Below, one piece after another: positions 51,894 through 60,413 of a stretch of DNA of 64,000 nt (position 1 is its first letter; every line of letters begins with the position of its first letter). Below the pieces are notes generated by a model. The model worked only from the letters and a program-made list of their open reading frames with translations, was not told the origin of the DNA and searched no databases. This DNA is from JAGVPT01 sp964642725. GTDB taxonomy: Bacteria > Bacteroidota > Ignavibacteria > UBA10030 > UBA8401. Made by a program: the position numbers and the translations under genes. The stretch is from the NCBI GenBank assembly GCA_964642725.1, contig CAZXQG010000013.1, positions 1 to 64,000 on the forward strand, given 5' to 3'.

Positions 51894-52616
51894 ATGAAAC
51901 GTTTACTTTGTATTCTTATAAGTCTCTTCGTTGCTTACTGTGCAAAGGCACAACACCCTGATTCTTCCGTGCTTGCTCCAAAGTTTCGCTTTTCGCTTAG
52001 CTTTGGTATTCAAGCCATGAATCCTGAACAGATTAACGACCGCATTGCAACGTCAAACGAGGCGCTCGGCAGTTTAGCCCGGTCAATAAAATCAATGCCG
52101 GAGCTTGCAGCTGCTCTAACAATCCGGCCGAACCAGGACACAAAAATTCTAGTTCTCCGCGGCGGATATTTGTGGGCCGAGCGGGACTATTCCTTCTCGT
52201 CACCGGAAACGAAAACTTCTTCTACGCCGGTTGGAGAAGTGCAGGGGTTAATCAAGGAAAAATATTCTGCCTATCCGCTTTCGGTTGGAGTCGGTTTGTC
52301 GACGTTGAGTTCAGATTTTCAAGTCGAAATTGATTTCATTTATGCATTGGGATATCTCACCGAAGACGGGTCGTTCACAACGTCGGAAGGAACGACAACG
52401 TCGTATTCAAACAGCTTGTTCAGCCCGGCCTACGGCTTCCGCATTGCGGCGCAGACAACCGTTCCGTTGTCGTCTGCTATAAGTGTACAGCTGGAAATAG
52501 CTTACCGCGGATTGAAATTTGAAGAGTTTGAGAATGAAGTAAACGCGCAGCCTTCAGACATCGAGTTTTCAACGAGCGGGGTCTCCGGCAGTATCGGGCT
52601 GTCTTTTACGCCGTGA
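51894..52616 (+). CDS. Small outer-membrane beta-barrel-like protein
   Basis: A 240-residue protein with a signal peptide ending near YCAKAQ and then mainly amphipathic beta-strands (FRFSLSFGIQAMNPEQ, YPLSVGVGLSTLSSDFQVEI, GFRIAAQTTVPLSSAISVQL, SGSIGLSFTP), ending near a Phe. No family is recognised. It follows the T9SS-like lipoprotein by 8 bases, and the two may work together at the outer membrane. It converges on rlmD with a 4-base gap. Confidence 0.7.
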   Translation: MKRLLCILISLFVAYCAKAQHPDSSVLAPKFRFSLSFGIQAMNPEQINDRIATSNEALGSLARSIKSMPELAAALTIRPNQDTKILVLRGGYLWAERDYSFSSPETKTSSTPVGEVQGLIKEKYSAYPLSVGVGLSTLSSDFQVEIDFIYALGYLTEDGSFTTSEGTTTSYSNSLFSPAYGFRIAAQTTVPLSSAISVQLEIAYRGLKFEEFENEVNAQPSDIEFSTSGVSGSIGLSFTP

Positions 52617-52620
52617 GATG

Positions 52621-54042
52621 TTAAAGCAAAGTCAGTTTCGTCACGCTCTCGATGTGATATGTATGGGGGAACATATCGACCGGCTGGACTTTGTCGATTG
52701 AATATCCGAATGGGGCAAGGAGCTGGAGGTCGCGGGCGAGCGTCGCAGGATTGCAGCTGACGTAGACGATTCTGGGGATTTTCATCCCGCCGATTTCTTC
52801 GACCGCTTTCGGATGCATTCCGCTTCTCGGCGGGTCGATGATCAAAACATCGGGCGCGGCAAATTTTTCCTTCCACCCGACATCCCTCGTCAATAAATCT
52901 TTCAGATCGCCGGCAATGAATTCGCAATTACCAATGCCGTTAACTTCGGCATTCATCCTCGCGTTGAAGATCGAACTCTCGATGAGTTCGATGCCGACGA
53001 CCTGTTTTACTGCGCCTGAAATGTAGAGTGAAATTGCGCCCGTGCCGCAATACAAGTCGTATACCACATCGCTCAGTTTCAGTTCGGCAAATTCCTTTGT
53101 CACGGCGTACAGCGTTTCCGCCTGGCGCGTGTTCGTCTGAAAGAACGAATTTGCGGAAAGATGAAACAGGTGATCGCCGATCTTCTCGGTGAAGACGCCG
53201 CTGCCGTAATAGACCATTTCCGTCTCCCCGACGGCAACATTTGCAAGCTTCGCGGTTATATTGTTAACCACCGTGACGATTTCGGGGAAGGACTTCGTCA
53301 ATTCCGCCGTCAGTTCCTTCATGACGTCGGGACGGTCGTCAAACGTTACCAGATTTACCATCACGTCGCCCGTATTTTTTCCTTCCCGGATAACGAGGTT
53401 GCGGAGATATCCTGACTGCGGCTCGGACGTGTATGCCGGCAGCGAATGCTCGACGGCAAACCTCTTTACAGCGTTCAAAATGCCGTTGCTCAATTCCGAT
53501 TGAAGATAACATTCATCGATGTCGAGAATTTTATCGTAGCGTTGGGGGATGTGGAAGCCCAACGCCATGTCCGCAGTACTGCCTCCCCCCCCCTGCAGGG
53601 GATGGGCCGGGGGTGGGGTCTCCAGCCACCTTCTGTCCCCGAACGAAAACTCCAGTTTGTTCCGATAGAAATAAATTTCTTTTGATGGGATGATCGGAAG
53701 GACACGGACTCCCTTAAACCCGCCGATCCGTTCAAGCGCATCGACAACATGCTGCTGTTTGAATGCAAGCTGCGATTCGTACTGAACATGCTGCCACCTG
53801 CAGCCGCCGCATGTCCCGAAATATTTGCACCTCGGCGTGGTGCGGTTCGGCGACGGCTGAAGCACATCAACAACTTTTGCTTCAAGATGTTTTTTCTTCG
53901 TACGAAAAATCTGAGCGCGCACTACATCCCCCGCAACCGCCCCTTCAACAAACACAACCATGCCTTCATGACGGGCTACGCTCGTCCCTTCAAACCCCGA
54001 AGAGTCAATCGTCAATTCAAGGATGTCGCCTCGTACGGGCAT
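52621..54042 (-). CDS. rlmD: 23S rRNA (uracil-1939-C5) methyltransferase family protein
   Basis: A 473-residue RlmD/TrmA-family enzyme. A TRAM domain (about 1-60) precedes an iron-sulfur site (Cys72, Cys78, Cys81 and Cys178), then the Rossmann methyltransferase domain (VYDLYCGTGAISLYI, IDPPRSGMHPKA) and the catalytic Cys in YVSCNPATLARDL. Residues 141-157 (ETPPPAHPLQGGGGSTAD) are an insertion encoded by GC-rich palindromic repeat DNA (53572-53622) and not typical of the family. RlmD versus RlmCD specificity cannot be decided. Its start overlaps the ABC-F stop in a TGATG junction. Confidence 0.92.
   Translation of the reverse strand: MPVRGDILELTIDSSGFEGTSVARHEGMVVFVEGAVAGDVVRAQIFRTKKKHLEAKVVDVLQPSPNRTTPRCKYFGTCGGCRWQHVQYESQLAFKQQHVVDALERIGGFKGVRVLPIIPSKEIYFYRNKLEFSFGDRRWLETPPPAHPLQGGGGSTADMALGFHIPQRYDKILDIDECYLQSELSNGILNAVKRFAVEHSLPAYTSEPQSGYLRNLVIREGKNTGDVMVNLVTFDDRPDVMKELTAELTKSFPEIVTVVNNITAKLANVAVGETEMVYYGSGVFTEKIGDHLFHLSANSFFQTNTRQAETLYAVTKEFAELKLSDVVYDLYCGTGAISLYISGAVKQVVGIELIESSIFNARMNAEVNGIGNCEFIAGDLKDLLTRDVGWKEKFAAPDVLIIDPPRSGMHPKAVEEIGGMKIPRIVYVSCNPATLARDLQLLAPFGYSIDKVQPVDMFPHTYHIESVTKLTLL
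53572..53622. repeat. GC-rich palindromic repeat inside the rlmD gene
   Basis: The segment contains CCCCCCCCCTGCAGGGGATG and GGGGGTGGGGT, a palindrome-like unit of a kind otherwise found between genes in many bacteria. Here it is read in frame, giving a Pro/Gly-rich insertion of about 17 residues in RlmD without a stop. Confidence 0.6.
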
Positions 54043-56063
54043 CAGCTCCCGCTTTCCATTTTGGCAATCTCCTGGGACACCTTATCCCATTCATAATAAT
54101 TGTCGTTCAGCATTGCCTGGACGGCTTTATACTCTGCCGAAATATGTTTGGCCTCTTCACCGTTCTTGTAGAATTCCGGCTGCCCCATTAGTTTTTCGAT
54201 CTCCGACTTGCGTCCCTCCAATTTTTCGATTTCTTTCTCGACTGATGAAAGTCTTTTCTTCAACGGCTGGAATTTTTTCGAATGTTCTTGCCGTCGTTCT
54301 GCCTCGATTCGTTTCTTTTCTTTTTCGGAATGATGATCGGTGTGCTGCCCTTTGTTCTTAAGTCTTTGGTCTTGGGTCTTGGGTGTTAGGCCTTCAGAAA
54401 CCTTCTGCCTGCTGCCTCCTGCATTCTGTTTTCTGTCTTCTGTCCTTTTCCCGCCCGCCCCTTCCTTTTTCTTCGTCAGATAATCGCTCACGTTCCCCAG
54501 GTACGTCCGGATTCCGCCGTGACTGAACTCCAGCACCTTATTTACGATCGGGTCGAGAAATGCCCTGTCATGCGAGACGATGAGATACGTTCCGCTAAAT
54601 TCTGCAAGCGCCTCCTGTAGGACTTTCTTCGACCGCATGTCAAGGTGATTGGTCGGTTCGTCCATAATTAAAAAATTTGACGGAAGCAGCAGCATCTTTG
54701 ACAATGCGAGGCGGCTTTTTTCTCCACCCGAAAGCACCTTCACTTTTTTAAAAACATCGTCGCCGCGGAATAGGAACGAACCAAGAATCGTCCGCAGCTT
54801 CGTTCTGACTTCTCCCGTGGCAACCTCATCAACAATTTGGAGCACTTCTTTGGACATGTCGAGCTCTTCCGCCTGATGCTGGGCAAAGTACGACACGATC
54901 GTGTTATAGCCGGGCACCCGTTCGCCGCCGTTGAACGGTTCCACACCCGCAACAATTCTTGAGAACGTCGATTTGCCGGCACCGTTCACGCCGACGACCG
55001 CGATCCTGTCCCCTCGTTCGATTGTGTAGTTTAACCCAGTAAATACTTTATGCGTGCCGTAGCTCTTCTGGAGATTTTTCAGCTCCATCACGACGCGCCC
55101 GCTCGGCTGCGGCTGCGGAAAATGAAAATGGATCTCCTGCTCTTCGTCTTCAATCTCTATCAAATCCAGCTTTTCCATCTGCTTAATGCGGCTCTGCACC
55201 TGCCGTGCTTTCGTCGCCTTATAGCGGAAGCGGTCGACGAACTGCTGCGTCTGCTTCAACTGTTGCTGCTGATTTTTATATGCGTTCATCACCAGCTCTT
55301 TGCGGATCAGTCGTTCTTTTTCGTAGAAGGAGTAGTTTCCCGCATATTCCTCCATTTTGCCGAGGCTGAGAGCAAACGTACGTGCGGTGATCGAATCGAG
55401 GAATGCCCGGTCGTGCGACACGAGGATGATTGCGCCGTTGTACTGGTGCAGATATTCTTCAAGCCATTGAAGCGATTCGATGTCGAGATGGTTCGTCGGT
55501 TCGTCGAGCAGCAGCACCGACGGCTCTTTGAGCAAAAGCTTCGCCAGCTCGATGCGCATCTGCCAGCCGCCGCTGAACTCGTCCGTCTGACGCTCCAGGT
55601 CCGGAACCGAAAATCCGAGTCCCATCAGCACCCGTTCGATCTTCGACTGCATGCGGAATGCATCGAGATCCTCCAGCTTATGCTGGAGCTCGCCGTAGAT
55701 CTCCAGCGTTTCCATGTACTCTTGACTCTCCGTGTCCTGCGTGCTAAGAAGCGCATGCGCTTCCTCGAGTTCCTGCTGGACCAAAAGTATGTTCTCAAAC
55801 GCCGTCTCTACTTCTTTATAGAGTGTTTTACCAACTGCGGTCACGCCGTCCTGCGGCAAATACCCGGCGGTGACATAATGTGCTTTGCTCACTGTGCCGC
55901 TTTCGGCATGAGAGAGACTGGCGATAATCTTCAGCAGCGTCGTCTTACCGGCGCCGTTCGAACCGACAAGCCCGATGCGGTCGTGCGGACCGACCATGAG
56001 CGAAAGGTCGTCGAACAAGTACCGCCCGCCGAATTGCACCGAGATGTGATCGAGAGAGAGCAT
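54042..56063 (-). CDS. ABC-F family ATPase (Uup/EttA-like)
   Basis: A 673-residue protein with two ABC ATPase domains and no membrane segments: Walker A GLVGSNGAGKTTLLK and VVGVNGAGKSTFSR, signatures FSGGWQMRIELAKLL and LSGGEKSRLALSKML, with the ABC-F interdomain linker between them. ABC-F proteins act on ribosomes in translation or resistance. A long basic C-terminal extension (about 535-673) ends in a coiled coil like that of Uup; part of it (about 54358-54450) is encoded by low-complexity repeat DNA. A TATATTTA element is present at 56119-56112 upstream, but its -33 partner is TTC rather than TTG. Confidence 0.93.
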   Translation of the reverse strand: MLSLDHISVQFGGRYLFDDLSLMVGPHDRIGLVGSNGAGKTTLLKIIASLSHAESGTVSKAHYVTAGYLPQDGVTAVGKTLYKEVETAFENILLVQQELEEAHALLSTQDTESQEYMETLEIYGELQHKLEDLDAFRMQSKIERVLMGLGFSVPDLERQTDEFSGGWQMRIELAKLLLKEPSVLLLDEPTNHLDIESLQWLEEYLHQYNGAIILVSHDRAFLDSITARTFALSLGKMEEYAGNYSFYEKERLIRKELVMNAYKNQQQQLKQTQQFVDRFRYKATKARQVQSRIKQMEKLDLIEIEDEEQEIHFHFPQPQPSGRVVMELKNLQKSYGTHKVFTGLNYTIERGDRIAVVGVNGAGKSTFSRIVAGVEPFNGGERVPGYNTIVSYFAQHQAEELDMSKEVLQIVDEVATGEVRTKLRTILGSFLFRGDDVFKKVKVLSGGEKSRLALSKMLLLPSNFLIMDEPTNHLDMRSKKVLQEALAEFSGTYLIVSHDRAFLDPIVNKVLEFSHGGIRTYLGNVSDYLTKKKEGAGGKRTEDRKQNAGGSRQKVSEGLTPKTQDQRLKNKGQHTDHHSEKEKKRIEAERRQEHSKKFQPLKKRLSSVEKEIEKLEGRKSEIEKLMGQPEFYKNGEEAKHISAEYKAVQAMLNDNYYEWDKVSQEIAKMESGS
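54358..54450. repeat. Low-complexity repeat inside the ABC-F gene
   Basis: Composed of TCTTGGGTCTTGGGTGTTAG and TTCTGTTTTCTGTCTTCTGT runs, read on the minus strand as EDRKQNAGGSRQKVSEG and TPKTQDQRLKN. Similar sequence (TAGGTGTTAGGTTTTGGGTG) lies at 31572-31608 at the end of the four-helix-bundle gene, so this looks like a dispersed intergenic repeat captured in frame. Confidence 0.6.
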
Positions 56064-56279
56064 GGAACAGTGATCAGTTTGGCAGATATTAGTAATCAGA
56101 GAATTGTGGAGTAAATATACGAAAAATTGAAGGGAGATGGAAGGCTCTTCCTTGCCTTCGAGGTGAAAAGAATTTACATTGGGACAACTTACTGTTCAGC
56201 CCAAGCTTCGATAAGAAGCAATTTATTAATGAAAAAACTCAACAGCGAACGATACCATACTTTCTCAAAAGGAGTTCCT

Positions 56280-57695
56280 ATGAAAAAAAATTCCTTTTTG
56301 TATTTATTTATCATTCTCACGTCTTACGTTTTCACCCAATCTTCTTTCGCCTCGGACAAAAACATCGACGGCACCTGGCTGGGAGCCTTGAAAGTCCAAA
56401 CGATGGCATTGCGGATAGTCTTTCACATCCAGACAGATTCGACTGGGGCGACGAAGGCAACGCTGGACAGCCCCGATCAGGGAGCGAAAGGCATCCCGGT
56501 CGATAACGTATCTACTCGTCTCGATAGTCTTATCCTCACGATCAACGCTGTCGGCGGTTCGTATGAAGGAAAGGTGCAGCCGGGAGATTCGGTTATTACC
56601 GGTACATGGAAACAGGGTGGATTAGCGCTCCCGCTCGATATCCACCGCACTCATGAAGTTGCCGAGCTGCGGCGGCCTCAGGAACCGAAGCCGCCGTTTC
56701 CATACGACGCAGAAGAAGTTTCCTATGAAAACAGCGAGGCTGGCATCACTCTGGCGGGAACGTTTACAAAACCAAAATCCGGCGGGCCGTTTCCCGCCCT
56801 CCTTCTCATTACCGGCTCCGGCGCTCAAAACAGGGACGAAGAGCTGTTCGGCCACAAGCCTTTTCTCGTTATTGCCGACTATCTCACACGAAGAGGAATC
56901 GCCGTACTTCGAGTTGACGACAGGGGAACGGCAAAATCCACGGGGAATTTTGGCGCGGCGACAACGAAAGACTTCGCCGGCGATGTGCGGGCCGGCATCA
57001 AGTTTTTGAAGTCCCGGAAGGATGTGAACGGCAAAAAGATCGGACTGTTAGGCCACAGCGAAGGGGGAATTATCGCGCCGATGGTTGCCAGCGATTCGAA
57101 GGATGTCGCTTTCATCGTCATGATGGCCGGGCCTTCTCTCACCGGTGAAGAAATTCTCTACTTACAGGATTCACTCATCTCCACGGCGATGGGAATCCCG
57201 GCGGAAGAAATTACAAAAGAACTACAGCTCAACCGAAAACTTTATTCACTCATCCGGACAGAATCCGATACGACGAAGCTTCAGCAGGAAATCCGTTCGG
57301 CTGTTAAAGAATCGATGGCGGCCGACTCCGCGACGGTCGGCAAGATCAATGAAGAAGCAGTCAATGCTGCGGTCAAACAACTGACATCGCCGTGGTTCCG
57401 ATTTTTCGTGACATATGACCCAATTCCTGCTTTGGAAAAAGTGACATGCCCGATCCTGGCGCTCGACGGGAGCAAGGATCTGCAGGTCCCGGCTCAGCAG
57501 AATCTGGAGGGATTGGAACGTGCCTTCAAGGTGAGCGGAAATAAAAATGCCGTCGCAAAAATCCTCCCCGGGCTGAACCATCTCTTTCAGAAAACGGAAA
57601 CCGGCGCACCGCTTGAATACGCTAAGATAGAGGAGACAATAAATCCTGAAGCACTGAAGGTGATTGGGGATTGGATTGAAGGAGTGACGAGGTAG
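56280..57695 (+). CDS. Secreted alpha/beta hydrolase with N-terminal lipocalin-like region
   Basis: A 471-residue exported protein. The ATG at 56280 has AAAAGGAG upstream and opens on a signal peptide (to about Ala25); the longer frame is not needed. Residues 27-125 form a beta-rich domain (IDGTWLGALKVQTMALRIVF, GTWKQGGLALPLDI) common in this family. The hydrolase domain has LLLITGSGAQNRDE, nucleophile GHSEGG, acid Asp in LDGSKDLQVP and His in LPGLNHLF, so the triad is complete. The substrate is unknown; family members are often called X-Pro dipeptidyl-peptidase-like or BAAT-like. Confidence 0.9.
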   Translation: MKKNSFLYLFIILTSYVFTQSSFASDKNIDGTWLGALKVQTMALRIVFHIQTDSTGATKATLDSPDQGAKGIPVDNVSTRLDSLILTINAVGGSYEGKVQPGDSVITGTWKQGGLALPLDIHRTHEVAELRRPQEPKPPFPYDAEEVSYENSEAGITLAGTFTKPKSGGPFPALLLITGSGAQNRDEELFGHKPFLVIADYLTRRGIAVLRVDDRGTAKSTGNFGAATTKDFAGDVRAGIKFLKSRKDVNGKKIGLLGHSEGGIIAPMVASDSKDVAFIVMMAGPSLTGEEILYLQDSLISTAMGIPAEEITKELQLNRKLYSLIRTESDTTKLQQEIRSAVKESMAADSATVGKINEEAVNAAVKQLTSPWFRFFVTYDPIPALEKVTCPILALDGSKDLQVPAQQNLEGLERAFKVSGNKNAVAKILPGLNHLFQKTETGAPLEYAKIEETINPEALKVIGDWIEGVTR

Positions 57696-57716
57696 AATGT
57701 TGGATGTTAATAGAAG

Positions 57717-57880
57717 CTATCTCAAAAACACCGAGCCTAATCCTTCGATGCGTTCTCCCGCTCGTCGAGCGGGATCACTTACTCAGGATGAAGACGGAGT
57801 CCGTTCACCCTGAGCAATCCCGTTCCGGTTCAGCGGAACGGGAGCGTCGAAGGGCACACAACGAGACATTTTTGAGATAG
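57717..57880. repeat. MITE-like inverted-repeat element, copy B
   Basis: A 164-base unit bounded by perfect 12-base inverted repeats CTATCTCAAAAA (57717-57728) and TTTTTGAGATAG (57869-57880). Its interior at 57803-57854 is almost the exact reverse complement of 8455-8506 in copy A, including the CCCGTTCCG hairpin and the GAGCGTCGAAGGG motif. It follows the hydrolase stop by 21 bases. Confidence 0.88.
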
Positions 57881-57918
57881 ATTCCATTCGGTAGCGGCCA
57901 TAGCAGAAGAGTCTGGCG

Positions 57919-58797
57919 TTATAGAATAACTTCCATTCCCTCTTTTGCACCAAAACACTCGACCGGACTTTTTTGCGCGGCAATAAGCTGCTGTGCGTGT
58001 TTCACCATCTCATCGACGAATGCATCGTCATGGTACGGGTCGTGGTGAAAAAGGGCAAGCCGCTTTACTTTTGCTTTCACGGCAAACTCTACGATCGATT
58101 CGACCGGTGAGTGCCCCCATCCCGTCTTCGCCTTGTATTCTTCAAGCGTGTATTGAGCTTCGCCGATGTACAAATCGGTCCCCTTCAGGAATTCTATAAG
58201 CTTATCATCCAGGTATTCAGGAAATCCCGTGGGCCTTGTGGTTTTTTGCTGCGCCGGCAGCGTGAATTGGTACGGCTCGTTGTCCGTTGCGTACACAACG
58301 CTGCGAGTTCCGTCGGAGACGCGATAGGCAAGCGACATCGCAGGATGGTTCAAATAAAAATGGGTGATGGAGATGCCGTCGATTATAATCGGAGCCTCCA
58401 TCTCAACGATTTCGATGTTCGGGTTCATGTCACCGATGGCAACGGGAAAATAATCAGAATCCATCTGCATCCGCATGATCTGACGGAGGGTCTTATCTCT
58501 CCCCGGCGGCCCGTAAATGACGATCCGGTTTTGGTGCCCGTATGCCGGAAGAAAAAACGGAAAGCCTTGTATATGATCCCAATGCGTGTGGCTGACAAAA
58601 ATATGGACGGTGATAGGCTGGGAGGGAAATTCTTTCTGAAGTTGAATTCCGAGGTTGTGAATCCCGGTGCCGGCGTCAAAAACAATGATGGTACCATTCG
58701 CCCGGACTTCGACACACGATGTATTGCCGCCGTACCGCAGCGTTGCCGGTCCGGGAGTAGCGATCGACCCGCGCGTTCCCCAAAATCGAACCTTCAC
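57919..58797 (-). CDS. MBL-fold metallohydrolase
   Basis: A 292-residue metallo-beta-lactamase-fold enzyme of the PhnP/RNase Z-like type: FWGTRGSIATPGPATLRYGG at the start, the metal motif SHTHWDHIQGFPFF, the further ligand His in HFYLNHPAMSLAYRV, Asp in VYATDNEPY and His in ALFHHDPYHDDAF. It starts with GTG at 58797, overlapping the response-regulator stop by four bases (GTGA). Coupling to a receiver-domain protein suggests signalling or nucleotide turnover, but the substrate is unknown. Confidence 0.9.
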   Translation of the reverse strand: MKVRFWGTRGSIATPGPATLRYGGNTSCVEVRANGTIIVFDAGTGIHNLGIQLQKEFPSQPITVHIFVSHTHWDHIQGFPFFLPAYGHQNRIVIYGPPGRDKTLRQIMRMQMDSDYFPVAIGDMNPNIEIVEMEAPIIIDGISITHFYLNHPAMSLAYRVSDGTRSVVYATDNEPYQFTLPAQQKTTRPTGFPEYLDDKLIEFLKGTDLYIGEAQYTLEEYKAKTGWGHSPVESIVEFAVKAKVKRLALFHHDPYHDDAFVDEMVKHAQQLIAAQKSPVECFGAKEGMEVIL

Positions 58798-59180
58798 GGC
58801 ATCTCCTTCATCCGTTGTACCATTTTCTCATTTGCAATTTGAAACAGCTCGTCAAACTCGACCGGTTTAATGACGTAGGCGTCGGCGCCAAGCTCAAGCG
58901 CTTTGTCGATGTCGGGCTTATATGATTTTGAGGAGGCAATGATGATTGTCGTTTTGTTGAACACCGGGTTTTGACGCAGCTGTTTGCACACAGCAAAGCC
59001 GTGCATTCCGGGCATGATAAGATCGAGAAGGATAAGCTCGGGTTTCTCCGCTTCGGCAATAGCGAGACCATCAAGCCCATTGTCCGCCTCAAGGATGGTA
59101 AATCCTTTGTTCACAAAGTAATGTGAGTAAAAGCTCCGCAGAAAATCTTCGTCGTCAATAATGAGAACTTTTTTGTTCAG
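58794..59180 (-). CDS. Single-domain response regulator, probably with a CTG start
   Basis: A CheY-like receiver domain. In the frame ending at 58794, the codons from 59180 down read NKKVLIIDDEDFLRSFYSHY, then NKGFTILEADNG; this holds the acidic pair Asp9-Asp10, phospho-acceptor Asp53 in LILLDLIMPG, and Lys in YVIKPVEF, a full domain of 128 residues. No ATG, GTG or TTG exists upstream of residue 23, and starting there would remove strand beta1 and the acidic pair. CTG at 59180 has GGAG five bases upstream and is the best start; ATT at 59183 is the alternative. It is coupled to the MBL gene. Confidence 0.8.
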   Translation of the reverse strand: MNKKVLIIDDEDFLRSFYSHYFVNKGFTILEADNGLDGLAIAEAEKPELILLDLIMPGMHGFAVCKQLRQNPVFNKTTIIIASSKSYKPDIDKALELGADAYVIKPVEFDELFQIANEKMVQRMKEMP

Positions 59181-59422
59181 AATATCTCCGCGAGTATTTG
59201 CAAAGTCAGTTCCGTTGTATTCTTGGTGGAAAAAGTAGGGATTAGTTTATCGAAATGCAATATCAGAACCCGCGGGTAGTGTTGCAATTCAGAAAAATGT
59301 CGCACACTTGGTTGATTTACTTTTCCAAATCTTTCAATTGATCACGATATTTCGGGTAAGGTGTCCGACATAATTCAAGCGCGAGGCAAAATGCAACTCT
59401 ACCCTCTGCTGAGATACATCAC

Positions 59423-60307
59423 TCACCGCAAAAAGAGAATTGCAACGCCGCCGACTGCAACGCATGCACCTACGATTGCATGCCATGAAAGCCGTTCTTT
59501 GTAAATAAACCGCACGAGCGGCAGCATAAGAATCGGAACAGTCGCGATAAGCGTCGCGGCGATGCCGACTTTCGTGTACATGATCGCAATGAGGCTGAGC
59601 GTAATTCCCAGATACGGTCCGAATATCGCACCTCCAATCGTCAGCATCAATGCTCGTCTATCTTTCGAAAATACCCTTACCGGATCTTTGATGCGGCCTG
59701 TCAGAAGTGTCAGCGGAAGAAGGATGATCACCGATGCGGCGATCCTAATGAACGTTGCCACGAAGCCGTTGATCTCTCCTTCAACGAATGCCAGACGTGC
59801 AAAAACCAAACCTGCTCCCTGACCGAGTGCGCCGAGAAAACCATAGACCAGTCCGCTGCGCGTGACTTTCACTCGGGTCGATTCGCTTTTCTGGTTCGAT
59901 ACGATGACAAGCACGATCCCTGCCGTTGTCACAATAATGCCGATAATTCCCCATGCTGAAAGCATTTCCCCCAGAATAAAATATGCCAGCACCGCGCTGA
60001 TCGCTGGAGCGAGCGACATGATCAGCATACTGATGCGCGCTCCGTTTACTTGAAATGATTTAAAGAGGAACGTATCGCCGAACACCAGTCCAATGAAACC
60101 GCTGATGCTAAGGTAAGCATACTGGCCGAACGAAAGGCGCATGCTGAGGTTCGCTGCAAGAACTGTCAGCAGAAGCAAGACCGCCGCCATGACGAGCCGG
60201 GCAACGTTCACTTGCACCGATCCGATTCTCCGAATTGCCCCCGCGAACATAATCGAACTGACCGACCACACACATGCAGTCAATAATGCGCTAAGTTCAC
60301 CGATCAA
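59423..60307 (-). CDS. EamA/DMT-family transporter
   Basis: A 294-residue membrane protein with ten hydrophobic segments in two homologous EamA halves. Typical stretches are GLVFGDTFLFKSFQVNGARI and APAISAVLAYFILGEMLSAW in the first half, with a matching GIAATLIATVPILMLPLVRF in the second. The start is a TTG at 60307 with AAAGGA upstream. Such transporters export metabolites; the substrate is unknown. It stands alone between the response regulator and an ABC exporter. Confidence 0.9.
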   Translation of the reverse strand: MIGELSALLTACVWSVSSIMFAGAIRRIGSVQVNVARLVMAAVLLLLTVLAANLSMRLSFGQYAYLSISGFIGLVFGDTFLFKSFQVNGARISMLIMSLAPAISAVLAYFILGEMLSAWGIIGIIVTTAGIVLVIVSNQKSESTRVKVTRSGLVYGFLGALGQGAGLVFARLAFVEGEINGFVATFIRIAASVIILLPLTLLTGRIKDPVRVFSKDRRALMLTIGGAIFGPYLGITLSLIAIMYTKVGIAATLIATVPILMLPLVRFIYKERLSWHAIVGACVAVGGVAILFLR

Positions 60308-60413
60308 TTATTATTTCCTTTGGATGAAAAAAACTTTAGACATGACTCTCGCTCCGTCTGTGCGCGATGGATAAGTAACTCCAGCAAGGATCGGAAATCC
60401 ATTGTCAGGATGT

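Noticed and set aside
55050..56114. 354-codon open frame opposite the ABC-F gene
   Set aside because: Antisense shadow of a well-conserved ATPase; Leu/Arg/His-rich composition typical of a wrong-strand translation.
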